Shown one piece after another: positions 1 to 11,032 of a DNA stretch of 64,000 nucleotides; positions within the stretch are counted from its first letter, which is position 1; every line of letters starts with the position of its first letter. This DNA is from Glandiceps talaboti (taxonomy: Eukaryota; Hemichordata; Enteropneusta; Spengelidae), in contig NC_135549.1 in NCBI RefSeq assembly GCF_964340395.1, forward strand, positions 668,501-732,500. The letters run 5' to 3'. The notes below the pieces were generated by a model. That model saw nothing but the letters and a program-made list of their open reading frames with translations, searched no databases and had not been told where the DNA came from. The translations under genes were made by a program, and so were the position numbers.

Positions 1-243
1 CTATGACAAACATAAAAACATTGGTTGATAAGCATATATCATTTTTCAGAGCCATTACTCACACTGGACAGCTGCTGAAGTCACTTAGAAATGACACAAA
101 AATGTTTTTGGAATTGTACGTTTACTGTGTTCCAGGATTTGTAATTTAGGGTTTTTGTGATTAGCGTTTGTACTAATTGTCACTTGTAAACAACTGTTTT
201 AAACCAAGTCACATGTCCAACATTTTTATAGGACAAATAAAGA

Positions 244-246
<3 letters not shown>

Positions 247-293
<47 letters not shown>
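247..293. repeat. (TTA)n microsatellite
   Basis: About 15 uninterrupted TTA/ATT triplets. On the minus strand it encodes a run of Asn codons in a frame with no other sign of coding. Confidence 0.95.
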
Positions 294-334
294 AATGTCT
301 TGGTCAATCACCTCTAGGCACACTGGTCTACAAA

Positions 335-431
335 TGGTTTGATTAACTAAATACCCCATGTTATCCATCCATACACACCCTGTTGGTTTGATTAACTAAA
401 TACCCCATGTTATACATCCATATACACCCTA
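335..431. repeat. 49-bp tandem duplication
   Basis: Two copies of a unit that starts TGGTTTGATTAACTAAATAC, at 335 and 384, differing by a few substitutions. A simple local duplication. Confidence 0.85.
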
Positions 432-3238
432 TTGGCTTGCTTCAAGCTGACTTTCAAACAGGTCTTGGCTAGTAACACAGAGTTTAATATAAGTACACTG
501 GCCTTCCGGTTCTATAGTCTCCAGCCATCGATCACCTCACCATGCATTCTCACTCTTTGCAAGTAAAGCCTATCATATCATGGGTATGGTTTAGAGTATC
601 ATAGCCAGTCACCAAATATAAATGGCCTTCCAAGTACCAGTTAATACCTGCCGCCACCATCCTACAACCTTTGACCTGCTTGTTACAACCTTTGACCTGC
701 TTCCCGCCAATTTGTCTTCTGGCAGATAAGATGTAAAAGTGAAGATTATCCACATCATCTCTGCATACAAACTGACAACCACAAGAACGTGACAACTATA
801 TCTGTTGAGGTATTCAAGTTATTTGTCAAGTGTCCTTGTCACCACAAAACAATATAATCATAAACGGTTGTCATAAATGTCACATGACAGCAAGATGACA
901 CGATGACATAGCGGGGAGACCAACAAGCACAAGCACAGCAATGACTACAACTTTTGATTACCAACAAGTGTTAACAGACTGAAGTAGAGACATTAATGGC
1001 AAGTGATGTGAACTACATGAACACAGTAACAGGTGACAAGTATCACTATACCACTCCTCTTGGTTTGATCATTGAATTTATTGTGGGAACACTACCTTCA
1101 GAGAGTCACACATTTATGGCATGCTAATCACGTCATATAATATGCTAGGATTTCTTCTCAAGTCTTTGTGATTGTAATTTCCTGAACACTTGCTAGCTGA
1201 CTGACAGATTGCCACAAATCTCATCTAACCTTCACTTTCACACAAATGACAACAATCCAAATTGTCCATGCACTGGTAGAAAGTGTCCATAGATGATGAG
1301 AAAAAACTATGGGTTGTCGTCATCTTCTCTCAATCAACCTCACATTGATAACATTTTTATTTACCAAAAAGTTACAGAAAAAACAAAAAATGCTGTTCCT
1401 ATAATTTTGGCGGGAAAGTAACACAATTTCAGCATCAATTCATGCTATGATATAAGTCTAAAATAAAAGTTAATACTAATAGATTTACTAAATAGTTAGC
1501 AAAATAGAAGATTACACTTTCGGCGGGAAAGTGCGTACTACTACTATACTAAGACATTGCAATGTCGGGAATCTGAACACATGACTATTATCAGACAATA
1601 TGAGCCATTTATTGTCAATACTCTTTATATGTAGTCTACATGTATCTGGTGAGCTATACTAACACAAGCAGACATCATTCCAGTGGAGCATTCCTTGAAC
1701 AGATGGCTTCCATACCAAACAATCTTTCCCACCAAAAGGTACAGATAGTTGCCCTAGCTGATTTTTTACAGCCATGAGAAAGGTTCTGCCTCTGCAAACT
1801 TTATTTCAAATTTTCACCTCATAGAATGCCATAAATTTCAAACGACCACAAAATCCTATTCCACATGTTGTATTTTGGTGGGAACAGTGAAAAATGTTCA
1901 TAGTTTATTGCAGTTCAATGTTATCAGTTTATACATGAGATTTAGAAAGAGATGAAATAATCATTTCTCAGAATTAAAATGGCTTAAATTTTAACATTCT
2001 CCTGTACTTAAAAGTTGATTACACAAAAACTTTCAAACAATTTGAATTTTCAAAGTGTAATAAAACTACTTAATATACATTTTTATGACTTGACTGATCA
2101 ACTGAACTATTTGACCAAAACTGAATGTTTTTCGGATGATAAACTTTTCTTCATACTCCTGAAAGTAAGCCGCTGTAACACAGACTATAAAGTTGATAAA
2201 CTCAATAGCCAGACCTTCCTCCTCTTATCTTAAACACTAACCAGATGGGCAAAATGGGTCCCACTAGATCTCAAATAGCATGTCTGCAAAGGAAAGACAC
2301 ACAGCAAGATCTGTGCTACTTCATCTAACACCAAAACAAACTCTAACATGCTGTCACACAACTTTAGACTGAGTATCAAAACAAAACTGTTCTGTACAAA
2401 GAGCACTGAAATACGAACTACAACTATTTCTGTGCAGTATCAACATGGATTAAACAAAGTAAGTTACATTTGTGGTACATTTTAATATCATTGCAGCATT
2501 ACACCCCTTCTCCTTGTTCAAGGTTCAACACTACTAACAAACTACATGACTACCCGATACTGGTTAAGATTGACAGGCAAAAGCAAGATATACATTTTTT
2601 TCAAAGATACAAATTGTGATACATTTTTTCTATCTTTTTTGCATCATGTTATATCTTGCCAAGAACCAATTGTCATTGGTGGACAGATTCTAACACACTC
2701 CACATATATTCACAAATTTAACCAGCTAGGTATCATTGGTAGAAACATCTGTTAATAAAACCCAGTGACCACTCCAATCTTCACAATTCTGCAAATTATC
2801 CCTATATTTACCATGATTAACCAAACAGCTTCCTGGCAACAAACTTTGTTAACCAAAACCTTTCATCTCTCTAGCTATTGCCATTGGTGTTTTAAATATG
2901 CTGCTTTCTATCAGACCAGGGTATCAGACCGACAACATTTTAGGGGTGAGAAGTGCAGGGTATGACTCATCAGAAACTAGACACTTTGGAACACAGCCTA
3001 TCACCAAATAAATGGCTGAGGGTGAACAAATCTTACTCCTTCAGACTGACAGTTACTGTCTTTACTCACTCTGTCTTGTGTCTACAGTGTAAGTATACTG
3101 TGATGTAAACATTTGGACATAAACAAGCTTACTTTACTATAAGTTCAATTTTACACAGCAGAACTAGTCAACATATGACCAAAAGGTTATCATTTGAGCT
3201 AGCTCTGATAATGTGCAATGTGTCTGTAAAACACTCCT

Positions 3239-3477
3239 AATATTCCACTAGGTACATGTAGCTGTCCTAGTCAAACATTTGGCAGTAAGTTTATATTCCA
3301 CTAGGTAGCTGTCCTAGTCAAACATTTGGCAGTAAGTTTATATTCCACTAGGTACATGTAGCTGTCCTAGTCAAACATTTGGCAGTAAGTTTATATTCCA
3401 CTAGGTAGCTGTCCTAGTCAAACATTTGGCAGTAAGTTTATATTCCACTAGGTAGCTGTCCTAGTCAAACATTTGGC
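3239..3477. repeat. Minisatellite, about 45 bp unit, 5 copies
   Basis: Units contain TATTCCACTAGGTAGCTGTC followed by CTAGTCAAACATTTGGCAGT. Some copies carry an extra ACATGT between AGGT and AGCTG, giving two length classes. CCTAG and CTAGG words in each unit give weak inverted symmetry. Confidence 0.93.
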
Positions 3478-4029
3478 ACTGAGTCTACGTACTGTAACCC
3501 TGTAATGTGAATGGACTGACTTTAAAGTTGTTAACAGTTTGCATCAAACTACTAGACCAGAAACTTCCTAGTTTACTTAAATTGTTTGTCATATCTTGGT
3601 TGAGGCACTGTGGTATCAAAATTTACTCTGAATATACCAACTTTGGGAATCACCTTATAGTGGGTAGGGTAGTCTAATTCCTGATGGACTGCATTCCGTA
3701 TCTTCATATTGTTCCTCATACTATTCCGTCTAGTTAATCCTGTTACTCAAGGCTGTTAATTGTGGTTCAACCCCATGGTGGGCAAAGTGCAAACGGCGCA
3801 TGTCAAATTGACAGGCTGTCATCATCGTTCATTAATATTCATTTGGTAGAGCTGTTTCAGTTTTGACTAGATATGCAAATGTCCAACCAGGACTCCACCT
3901 CCAGTCTCCACTAAAATCACATGGGGACTCAACAACGTCATCATGTTTATATGAACGCTATAGGGAGGAGCACAGAATTCTGTACGAGAGTAACAGGATA
4001 GACTAAATGATATAATAGTATGAAGATAA

Positions 4030-4325
4030 TGGTAGGGTAGGATGGGGTTGTCGGATCATCTCATAGTGGGTAGGGTGGGATGGGGTTGTTGGATCATCTC
4101 ATAGTGGGTAGGGTAGGATGGGGTTGTTGGATCATCTCATAGTGGGTAGGGTAGGGTAGGATGGGGTTGTCGGATCATCTCATAGTGGGTAGGGTAGGAT
4201 GGGGAGGTTGGATCATCTCATAGTGGGTAGGATAGGGTTGTCGGATCATCTCATAGTGGGTAGGGTGGGATGGGGTTGTTGGATCATCTCATAGTGGGTA
4301 GGGTAGGATGGGGTTGTCGGATCAA
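4030..4325. repeat. G-rich minisatellite, about 41 bp unit, 7-8 copies
   Basis: Units read GGGTAGGGTAGGATGGGG then TTGTCGGATCATCTCATAGT. The plus strand has four or more G-runs of three or more bases in a row in each unit, so G-quadruplex formation is plausible. A degenerate half unit (TAGTGGGTAGGGTAG) lies alone near 3658-3673. The array is about 450 bp from the 3' end (splice donor) of VGLL4 exon 2. Confidence 0.93.
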
Positions 4326-4765
4326 TTTTTAGACAGTGGTGTGCCATCCAAACATCTACCTACCTCTAAGGATATGAACATTCTGGCTATTGGGGTGCTA
4401 CACTTAGGTCAGTACCTGGGAACATGACCATCTACATGTACCTTACAAGATGCTTGGTGATGCAGATGCTGCAGGACACTCAGTGGACTCAGTTTCTTTC
4501 AGTTTTTGAAGGCAATTTCACCTTTTACTCAAGAATTGGAGAATAGGTACATGTATTTATCAACCCTATGTTTAGAGATATTTTAGACAGGAAATTGGAA
4601 AAATAACAGGGATTTGTCATTGAGATGTGATCCATTTGGGTGGCATATCCCCATTCACCTTCCAATAGAAGTTCTGTACCCCATTCTGTAAAAGCAGTTA
4701 GTTAGCTCCTTTAAATGAGGTTTTAGATTTAGACTTGGACTTGGAAGAACATACAAAATACTTAC

Positions 4766-4967
4766 GTTTGTGTTCCAGCACATTTAGTAGTTGTAGTTGC
4801 TGTCTTGTTCAGTTGTGATGGACACGAAGAATGATTTTCATCAAACTTCAAAGCCTGTGATAGTTCCCTTCGTTCTGTACTTCGTCTTTGTCGGTTGATT
4901 TTAGATGGCAGTTCTTTGGGCGAATCTGATCGGTTTTCACTGTTGCCACTGCGTAATGCTGCCTCCC
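4766..4967 (-). CDS. VGLL4: VGLL4 coding exon 2 (vestigial-like 4, TEAD cofactor)
   Basis: This 202-nt exon is read from the minus strand. It is preceded by the acceptor CTTTTACAG and followed by the donor GTAAGT. Only one frame is open, starting after two bases, which fits the phase-1 end of the exon at 62897-62960 and makes a CGG arginine at the join. The peptide begins EAALRSGNSENRSDSPKE, has a basic stretch INRQRRSTERREL and ends near QLNKTATTTTKC. Vertebrate VGLL4 reads ..REAALRGEPR.. at this exon join and later has an LNKTA segment, so the match is at the right place in the protein (from memory of the family, not a search). VGLL4 acts in the nucleus, binding TEAD/Scalloped through two C-terminal Tondu motifs and opposing YAP. 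Those motifs are not in this window. The exon ends after one or two bases of a Thr codon (ACA CAA AC), so the next exon must begin in phase 2. Confidence 0.92.
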
Positions 4968-5592
4968 CTGTAAAAGATCCAAAGAGAGTGCCATGAAGTC
5001 AATAGATCAACTACTAAACGGCTCCACAAGAACTACACAGAAGTGATATCACAAGACATGCAACAGGAAAAGATACAGACAGTCAAGTATCTGATATAGA
5101 GACACAACGATGGCTTGTAATACGCCGTATTCCGGTTATCGAAAAAGCCCCGAAAAGATAAAAGATATGATTGTTTGGCCACTAGGGGCGCTGTTTTAGA
5201 ACCGGAAGTGAGGGCCAGAATTGTAGAGCATTGTTGCAAAGCCATCGTAACCACTGACTAAAGATTGTCTGTCATTCCCCGTAACTTTACGCTATAATAT
5301 TGCATTATCGCCCATCAAATAACGAAATAGCAAATTAACCTCTCGTTCTCCTAATATTTCGCGTAAGTTTGGCTCTGCAATTCGAACGTGAGAAAAACCC
5401 AAAAGTAGCAACATTTTGAAACGGGTAGTACACTGACATCTCACTCACGTTTTCAGTGTGACCTCGTCCATTTGCGTTACCGTTGGAGAAATTGTAGTGA
5501 TTGCTTCCAGTCAAACATCGGAACGGAAAAAGGTACAAAAACAGAGGAAAGAACCTTCAAAATCACAATATACGCTACAGTTATTGCAGCTT

Positions 5593-5833
5593 GTATAAAA
5601 CCAATCTGATTAAAATCCGATGTAGATGTCGGCTAATCGTTCATTGCTATTTTACTTTCGTTATTGTGCCTGAATTGACCTGCATGGTACATGTTTGGTC
5701 GCCTCCTCTACCGATCAGGATAAAAACGTAAACATGTACCACGAAGGTCAATTCAGGCAAAATAACGAAGGTAAAATAGCAATGAACGATTAGCCGACAT
5801 CTACATCGGATTTTAATCAGATCGGTATAAGAC
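5593..5833. mobile_element. Foldback MITE copy 1 with 9-bp TSD
   Basis: The element proper is 5602-5824. It begins CAATCTGATTAAAATCCGAT and ends with the inverted form, ATCGGATTTTAATCAGATCG. The arms are about 100 bp long, so nearly the entire element is one hairpin. The flanks are GTATAAAAC (5593-5601) and GTATAAGAC (5825-5833), a 9-bp target duplication with one mismatch. Long inverted repeats and a 9-bp duplication are the signature of Mutator-like (MULE) non-autonomous elements. It carries no gene; the reading frames in it are the two arms. Confidence 0.88.
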
Positions 5834-6227
5834 ATGGTATGATGAGTGAACCACGTAAACGTTACATGGAAGGCCGATTCATTGAAGGGGTGGGTGGTGT
5901 GGTACATCAATCACAATAACAATATTTATGATTCGTTGCCGACTTCAATGGGGTTTTTTATACACTGATGGTCCTGAATGAAGAATAGCAAGCTAACCAA
6001 AGTGTGATAGTAAAGTTGAGTATATCAATACACATATGTTTATGCCAACTTATAACCAGTACATGAAATGGTTTTTTCCGGACAAAGTTTTATGATTTCA
6101 CCCGTGGTGCTACACCACTGTTCTAATAAACAAGAAAGGCCTAAGTATGCGGCGACATCAGTTACAATATAAACATGCGGCTTGGTAATTGTCGACCGAA
6201 CTCTCAATATTGCAATGACTGTAGCTG

Positions 6228-6487
6228 GAAGCTGTTCAATCTGATTAAAATCCGATGTAGATGTCGGCTAATCGTTCATTGCTATTTTACCTTCCTTATT
6301 TTGCCTGATATTATTTTTCTTGGTACATGTTTACATTTTATAGCCTGATCGTAGAGGAGGCGAACAGGCAGGCTAAAAAATGTTAACATGTACCAAGAAG
6401 GTCAATTCAGGCAAAATAACGAAGGTAAAATAGCAATGAACGATCAGCCAACATCTACATCGGATTTTAATCAGATTGGAAGCTGTT
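6228..6487. mobile_element. Foldback MITE copy 2 with perfect 9-bp TSD
   Basis: The element proper is 6237-6478, the same family as 5602-5824, with identical terminal bases CAATCTGATTAAAATCCGAT. The flanking sequence GAAGCTGTT occurs at 6228-6236 and again at 6479-6487, a perfect 9-bp target duplication. The arms have diverged more in the centre (loop region around 6325-6395) than in copy 1. The insertion interrupts the remnant SAP/SWIM-type coding sequence of the host transposon and supplies its premature stop (TAA within the terminal repeat). Confidence 0.9.
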
Positions 6488-6842
6488 GTCAGATTTGTAA
6501 TTTTCTAATCGTTCTTTTGTCCAGCAACAGACACCAGTAAGGTAAAGAAATATGTTTATCATGTCTACATCAGGTATATTTCGAAGGTCCTCCGTCCAAC
6601 TTTCAATGTTTCCGCTGTCGATTAGTTTTATCTTTTGATGCTTGACATCCACTATTCGTCTCCTCTTCCATTCTCTCAGAAAGTTATCATTTTCTAGTGT
6701 TTCAAGACCAAGGTTGACAGCATTTCTGGCGATATCTAGTAGATTTAGAAGTAGTAATTTTCCACTCTTTTATGAATGCACGGAGTTCTTTTACGCCCAT
6801 TTTGTTGACAGCTTCATACATCGCCATACTATTAGATGCCAT
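6467..6842 (-). pseudogene. Broken N-terminal part of a SAP/SWIM-family transposon-associated protein
   Basis: The minus-strand start ATG (6842-6840) lies 6 bases inside the subterminal repeat of the transposon. The first frame gives MGVKELRAFIKEWKI, typical of the first helix of a SAP DNA-binding domain, and then runs into a stop at about 6702. A shifted frame continues the same protein: NLLDIARNAVNLGLETL, then ESWTEDLRNIPDVDMINIF, then WTKERLENYKSDNSF, up to the MITE at 6478. The order SAP helix, 'W..D....P......I..YL', 'ERL..YKS..S/AF' matches the N-terminus of a large family in aquatic invertebrates whose full members go on to a SWIM zinc finger and a YqaJ-type nuclease domain (family knowledge from memory). 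Damage: one frameshift inside the SAP domain, a MITE insertion, and no SWIM or nuclease part further left. It is not functional as it stands. Confidence 0.6.
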
Positions 6843-6943
6843 GACGAAAATTCTGGCCCTCACTTTGTCAGATATGGTGCGCCCTCTCGCGATACTTTCC
6901 TGCGAAACAACCGGAAGTTCGATAACCGGAATACGCCGTATTA

Positions 6944-8161
6944 GATGTACATGTAACTAGAGGATCCACTATCACTAAATACTGATGATCACACTACTCA
7001 ATTGACTTTTAATAAACCACAATCATACAGTTACCGCAACCCTTCATGCAACCCTTCACACACCACAGAATACATGGGAGCATTTTCATGACGTCAGTAC
7101 CAAAGCCGTATTTTAGGAAACCATCCCATACCTCAACATATTTAGGAAGTAATACTCTGTACCGACAGGCTGGAATGAATTCCATTTTGAACCATTCTCA
7201 AATAAAATTACATATATTGAATTCTAAGTCAAAAGCGCCATCCTTACAGGAATAGTGTTGACTTTGAGACATGTGAATAACCATCACCATCACTTCTCTT
7301 TAAACTGTAATTAGCCCTAATAGTAATACACAGTGCTATCACCTAGCATAGCCCGAGGTTTGAGCTGGATGGTAGCTGGACTGGTGGTCCCAACTCACAC
7401 TTGTTGGGTAAGATGATATACAAGGCTAGTTGCACTGAAATGTCTTTTGTACATGTTTCTGATGAAATGCAATGGATTTATGGCTTGATACAGCTCATAA
7501 GTAAAGCTTTGTTTTCACTAAATGTGTGTATACACATACTTGTTGTAGCTATTCTAAGGACAGATACCTATTCTTCTGCATTAAAGTCAGATGCCAGTAA
7601 TGCTGTCCACACATGTGTTGTCTACTTCATAAACCATATGAGCTCAACACATGGGATGTATCTGTCACAATCTTAAACTTTTCCATCACAATGTTATCAA
7701 TTTCTTTGATACAGAATACAGAAGCCATAAGAACTTTGAAGAAAGATTGAAAATTTTGAAAATGTATAGCTTGGATATAGGCATTTCATATTTGAAAAAT
7801 TTTGTTTTTTTAATTTTTCATAGCAACACTGAATGTGACTGACATCTCATATAACCATCATTGTATTTATTGCTTTGTTTCAGATAAGGGGTATTTCATC
7901 TAAAATTTTAATGTAACACCATAATTCTTAATAAATCTGTAACAAAATTTAATGTCAACACATAAATAAAACTTGATCTGTACAGTCAGACTGCCAGTTT
8001 CATTTCCTTAACATATTCCAGCATCAACAGCCACTTCCTGATATCCACACTTCCTTAGCCTAGAATCCAGGCAACATTTAGTAACAAATTCAAATATATG
8101 GATTTCTGGCTAAAACTTCCTCAGATAATAGTTCATTTTACATAGACACAGATAAACATTG

Positions 8162-8162
<1 letters not shown>
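6944..8162. other. Intronic DNA, no supported gene
   Basis: AT-rich sequence between two mobile elements. Open frames up to 91 codons occur (7401-7676, plus) but show no splice signals or recognisable peptide, and frames this long are expected by chance in DNA of this composition. Confidence 0.6.

Positions 8163-8163
<1 letters not shown>

Positions 8164-8210
<47 letters not shown>
8164..8210. repeat. (TA)n tract, left flank of TIR element
   Basis: About 23 TA dinucleotides directly abutting the left inverted repeat of the element at 8211-9505. Confidence 0.97.
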
Positions 8211-8213
<3 letters not shown>

Positions 8214-8464
8214 ACTTTGGAAATAACAGCGTTGCGGTTGCTTGCTTGTGGCAAAGAAGAATGAGACAAGTTTCAAGCAAAGACATACAATATAATCAGT
8301 GTCGGTAACTTTTCAAAGTATAAACACCACAGGATCCCCGGTGACACACTCTGTTTACTGATTAGGACACTGCATGTGATAATGATCAAATGGGACAGTG
8401 TGGCTCAAACCAGAGACTCATGATCATACCATTATGAAGTATAATATTAAATACAATTTCGTAT

Positions 8465-8503
<39 letters not shown>

Positions 8504-9502
8504 GTAACAACTTCATCTTATTATAATTCAAGCTACATACAACATGTTATTTGTTGATCACTGAAATCAGTATTGAAATGGATTTATTATTTTGTCTATT
8601 CATGTACTTCGAATGATTTATTTTGTTATCCAACAGGCGCACACGTAGCATTACTTTTACAAAATGAAGTCATCCCTCGGAAAATGGTTCATGTAAATTT
8701 ACACTCAAAAGTTGTGAGAGTTGGAACAAAAATATTCGACATGTGATCAATTTATCATTATTTCAAACTCAACTGCTTGTCCGACATGTAAAAAATTGAC
8801 TTTGGCTTTCCCATCAGCATGCAAGGGTAAACAATGCCTTCTGTAAACATGCTATACCAAATCATGTACTGTTGTCCTCGCTTGGTACATGTAATTCCGA
8901 CATCTTTGCTACCTCTGATTTGCAAAAAGATGACTTCAATTCTGGTCGACACATTATGTGACTGTACAAACACGTGTGTGGTGTACGGGCCTTAGTTTGC
9001 TGTCAGTACACGTAAGTTATATCTCTCTTCCCATCGCTCATTCCATTTTGGCTGTGTGTTGTGTCGGCATTGATAACACTAATGTACGTGTATCTAAGTA
9101 ATAAATGCTATTTCTTGCCAATTATTTTGTAATAGACTAAACATTCCATAATCAAAAATACACACCACTCGGTTTCATTTCACCAACATTAAGATGTAAC
9201 ATTTCAAAATTCAAAGACCAACCCTACCGAGAAATGGTATGTGCTATGGTGCGTCTTGTACAATCTTATCTAATGTTATCAGCTGTAAAGGAAGTCACGT
9301 TGACGGCATGAACAGTCCTAGAACACCGTGGGAGTTTATTTTAGAACATGACAGATATAAACAAAATCATAAAGCTTTCCGTCAACCGACATCAGAGGCA
9401 CCGGCTGTTGTTTTGTGTCACTTATCTTGTTGTCTTTACCTAAATTGTCTCTGCTTGAAGCTCACTTCATGCAAGCAACCGCAACGCTCTATATTCCATA
9501 GT

Positions 9503-9505
<3 letters not shown>
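8211..9505. mobile_element. 1.3-kb TIR element inserted in a (TA)n microsatellite
   Basis: The left end starts ACAACTTTGGAAATAAC and the reverse complement of the right end starts ACAACTATGGAATATAG. Both then share AGCGTTGCGGTTGCTTGC exactly. The inverted repeat is about 38 bp with a handful of mismatches, and weaker similarity (TTCAAGCAaAGAC) goes on to about 70 bp. Both outer edges touch (TA)n tracts, so the element either targets TA repeats or duplicates TA. CpG content is higher than in the surrounding intron. No transposase is visible. The longest frame (8758-8973, minus, 71 codons) is unrecognised, so this is probably a non-autonomous copy. Confidence 0.8.
8466..8503. repeat. (CAA)n microsatellite
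   Basis: Twelve or so CAA triplets inside the TIR element at 8211-9505. Confidence 0.95.

Positions 9506-9542
<37 letters not shown>
9506..9542. repeat. (TA)n tract, right flank of TIR element
   Basis: About 18 TA dinucleotides abutting the right inverted repeat of the element at 8211-9505. Confidence 0.97.
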
Positions 9543-9547
<5 letters not shown>

Positions 9548-9882
9548 GAATCTCAGTACAAAATATACATGTATCTTAAAATTGAAATACAAATGTACAA
9601 TTTGTAGTTACAAGGAGGCCACTAATAGATGTCACAGGTGAAATCTTAAATTGCCTGTCAAATGACAATTTTGATTAATGACAGCCCTACAAATATAGCA
9701 AAGCAGAATAAACTGAACAGATAGACTAAACAAATACCACAATAAGAGATCACCCATAATTTAGGGACACTGTATACTTTAAAGTCTTTTAACGATCACA
9801 CTTGGTTGATTGTTTGAAGTTATTTTACAGACCAATCACTTTCTGGCACAGAATATTTCAATGTTAGCATACACTAGCAATC

Positions 9883-9948
9883 ATGGATGGATGGATGGAT
9901 GGATGGATGTACAGACACAGAGACAGAGACAGAGACAGAGACAGAGAC

Positions 9949-10037
<89 letters not shown>

Positions 10038-10040
10038 GAC
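9883..10040. repeat. Compound (GGAT)n / (ACAGAG)n / (ACAG)n microsatellite
   Basis: Six GGAT units (9883-9909) are followed by six-base ACAGAG units and then about 20 ACAG units. It generates false reading frames in several frames on both strands. Confidence 0.97.
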
Positions 10041-10206
10041 CAGAACTTCAGAAGGAATAACTGCTATCAATCTGTATGTACTTGTTGTCATTGGATATTA
10101 GTGACAAACCTGTATAAAGTTCAAAGTGAATAGTTGTTATCAAGATTCTTCACTTTGAACTATCTTGAATTCAAAGACTACAGGATGGATCATCTTACAT
10201 AAAAAT

Positions 10207-10613
10207 CGGCCACTACATGTACACTATTGACCTAGAGGCTATACGGCCACTACATGTACACTATTGACCTAGAGGCTATACGGCCACTACATGTACACTA
10301 TTGACCTAGAGGCTATACGGCCACTACATGTACACTATTGACCTAGAGGCTATACGGCCACTACATGTACACTATTGACCTAGAGGCTATACGGCCACTA
10401 CATGTACACTATTGACCTAGAGGCTATACGGCCACTACATGTATACTATTGACCTAGAGGCTATACGGCCACTATACATGTACACTATTGACCTAGAGGC
10501 TATACGGCCACTACATGTACACTATTGACCTAGAGGCTATACGGCCACTACATGTATACTATTGACCTAGAGGCTATACGGCCACTACATGTACACTATT
10601 GACCTAGAGGCTA
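10207..10613. repeat. Minisatellite, 37-bp unit, 11 copies
   Basis: Units read CGGCCACTACATGTACACTA then TTGACCTAGAGGCTATA. Copies are almost identical; variants are ACATGTATAC in two copies and an inserted TA in one. Near-identity suggests recent expansion. Confidence 0.96.
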
Positions 10614-11032
10614 TACATCAAATGAATATTGTCAGACAATACTTCAATTCCAATGTTGGAATTATACATCTACTTAGTCTGGATGCCAACGTGGTTTTCT
10701 AACTGTGTGGGTGGCTGTGGATGAATTTTTAATTGCATCTCATGCATCTCAGAACTTGTAGAGTAACGACTTTGACTATATACTGTGAGTGGAGGTGTAA
10801 ATGGTAACAATAAACTGTATAGGAACTACACTAACATCGATAAACAATGTTTTCTGCTAAAACTGGGCATTAAATTCCCACCCTAGTACTTGAACACTAG
10901 GGGGAATTTGATGATGCTGAGCCTGTACATGTAGGTGGCAAACATTCAAGTATGTCCGGAACTTCCTGCATGATGCTGGCAAATTGGAAAAATTTCTATC
11001 CTGAATAGTCCATACAACATATTGTAACTATT

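Larger units (their letters stand above)
1..4765 (-). other. VGLL4 intron downstream of exon 2 (partial)
   Basis: AT-rich, CpG-poor sequence on the 3' side of the VGLL4 exon at 4766-4967. I searched the minus strand for the next VGLL4 exons (Tondu motifs such as the DHFAKALG type) and saw none, so they should lie left of position 1. The stretch holds a (TTA)n tract, a 49-bp duplication and two minisatellites listed separately. Several CCCGCC/GGCGGGAA words (near 700, 1410, 1520) recall E2F-type sites but sit in no recognisable promoter. No supported gene is wholly inside. Confidence 0.7.
5118..6943 (-). mobile_element. DNA transposon with 26-bp TIRs, internally decayed
   Basis: The left end (5118-5143) and the reverse complement of the right end (6918-6943) agree at 25 of 26 bases. 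The outer part reads TAATACGsCGTATTCCGGTT, whose first 15 bases are nearly palindromic themselves. A second inverted pair of 15 bp, GTGAGGGCCAGAATT, lies subterminally at 5208-5222 and 6849-6863, 80-90 bp from the ends. The outermost TA on both sides may be the target duplication; no longer one is visible. The element is far richer in CpG than its flanks, which supports recent or foreign origin. Its only recognisable gene piece starts just inside the right subterminal repeat and reads leftwards (6467-6842). Two foldback MITEs are inserted in it (5602-5824 and 6237-6478). I did not recognise the superfamily from the TIR. Confidence 0.85.

Noticed and set aside
8758-8973. 71-codon minus frame in the (TA)n-flanked element as a transposase remnant
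   Set aside because: No transposase motif is visible and the length is within chance.
10207-10613. Regularly spaced repeats that could be taken for a CRISPR array
   Set aside because: The units are contiguous with no unique spacers and the DNA is eukaryotic.
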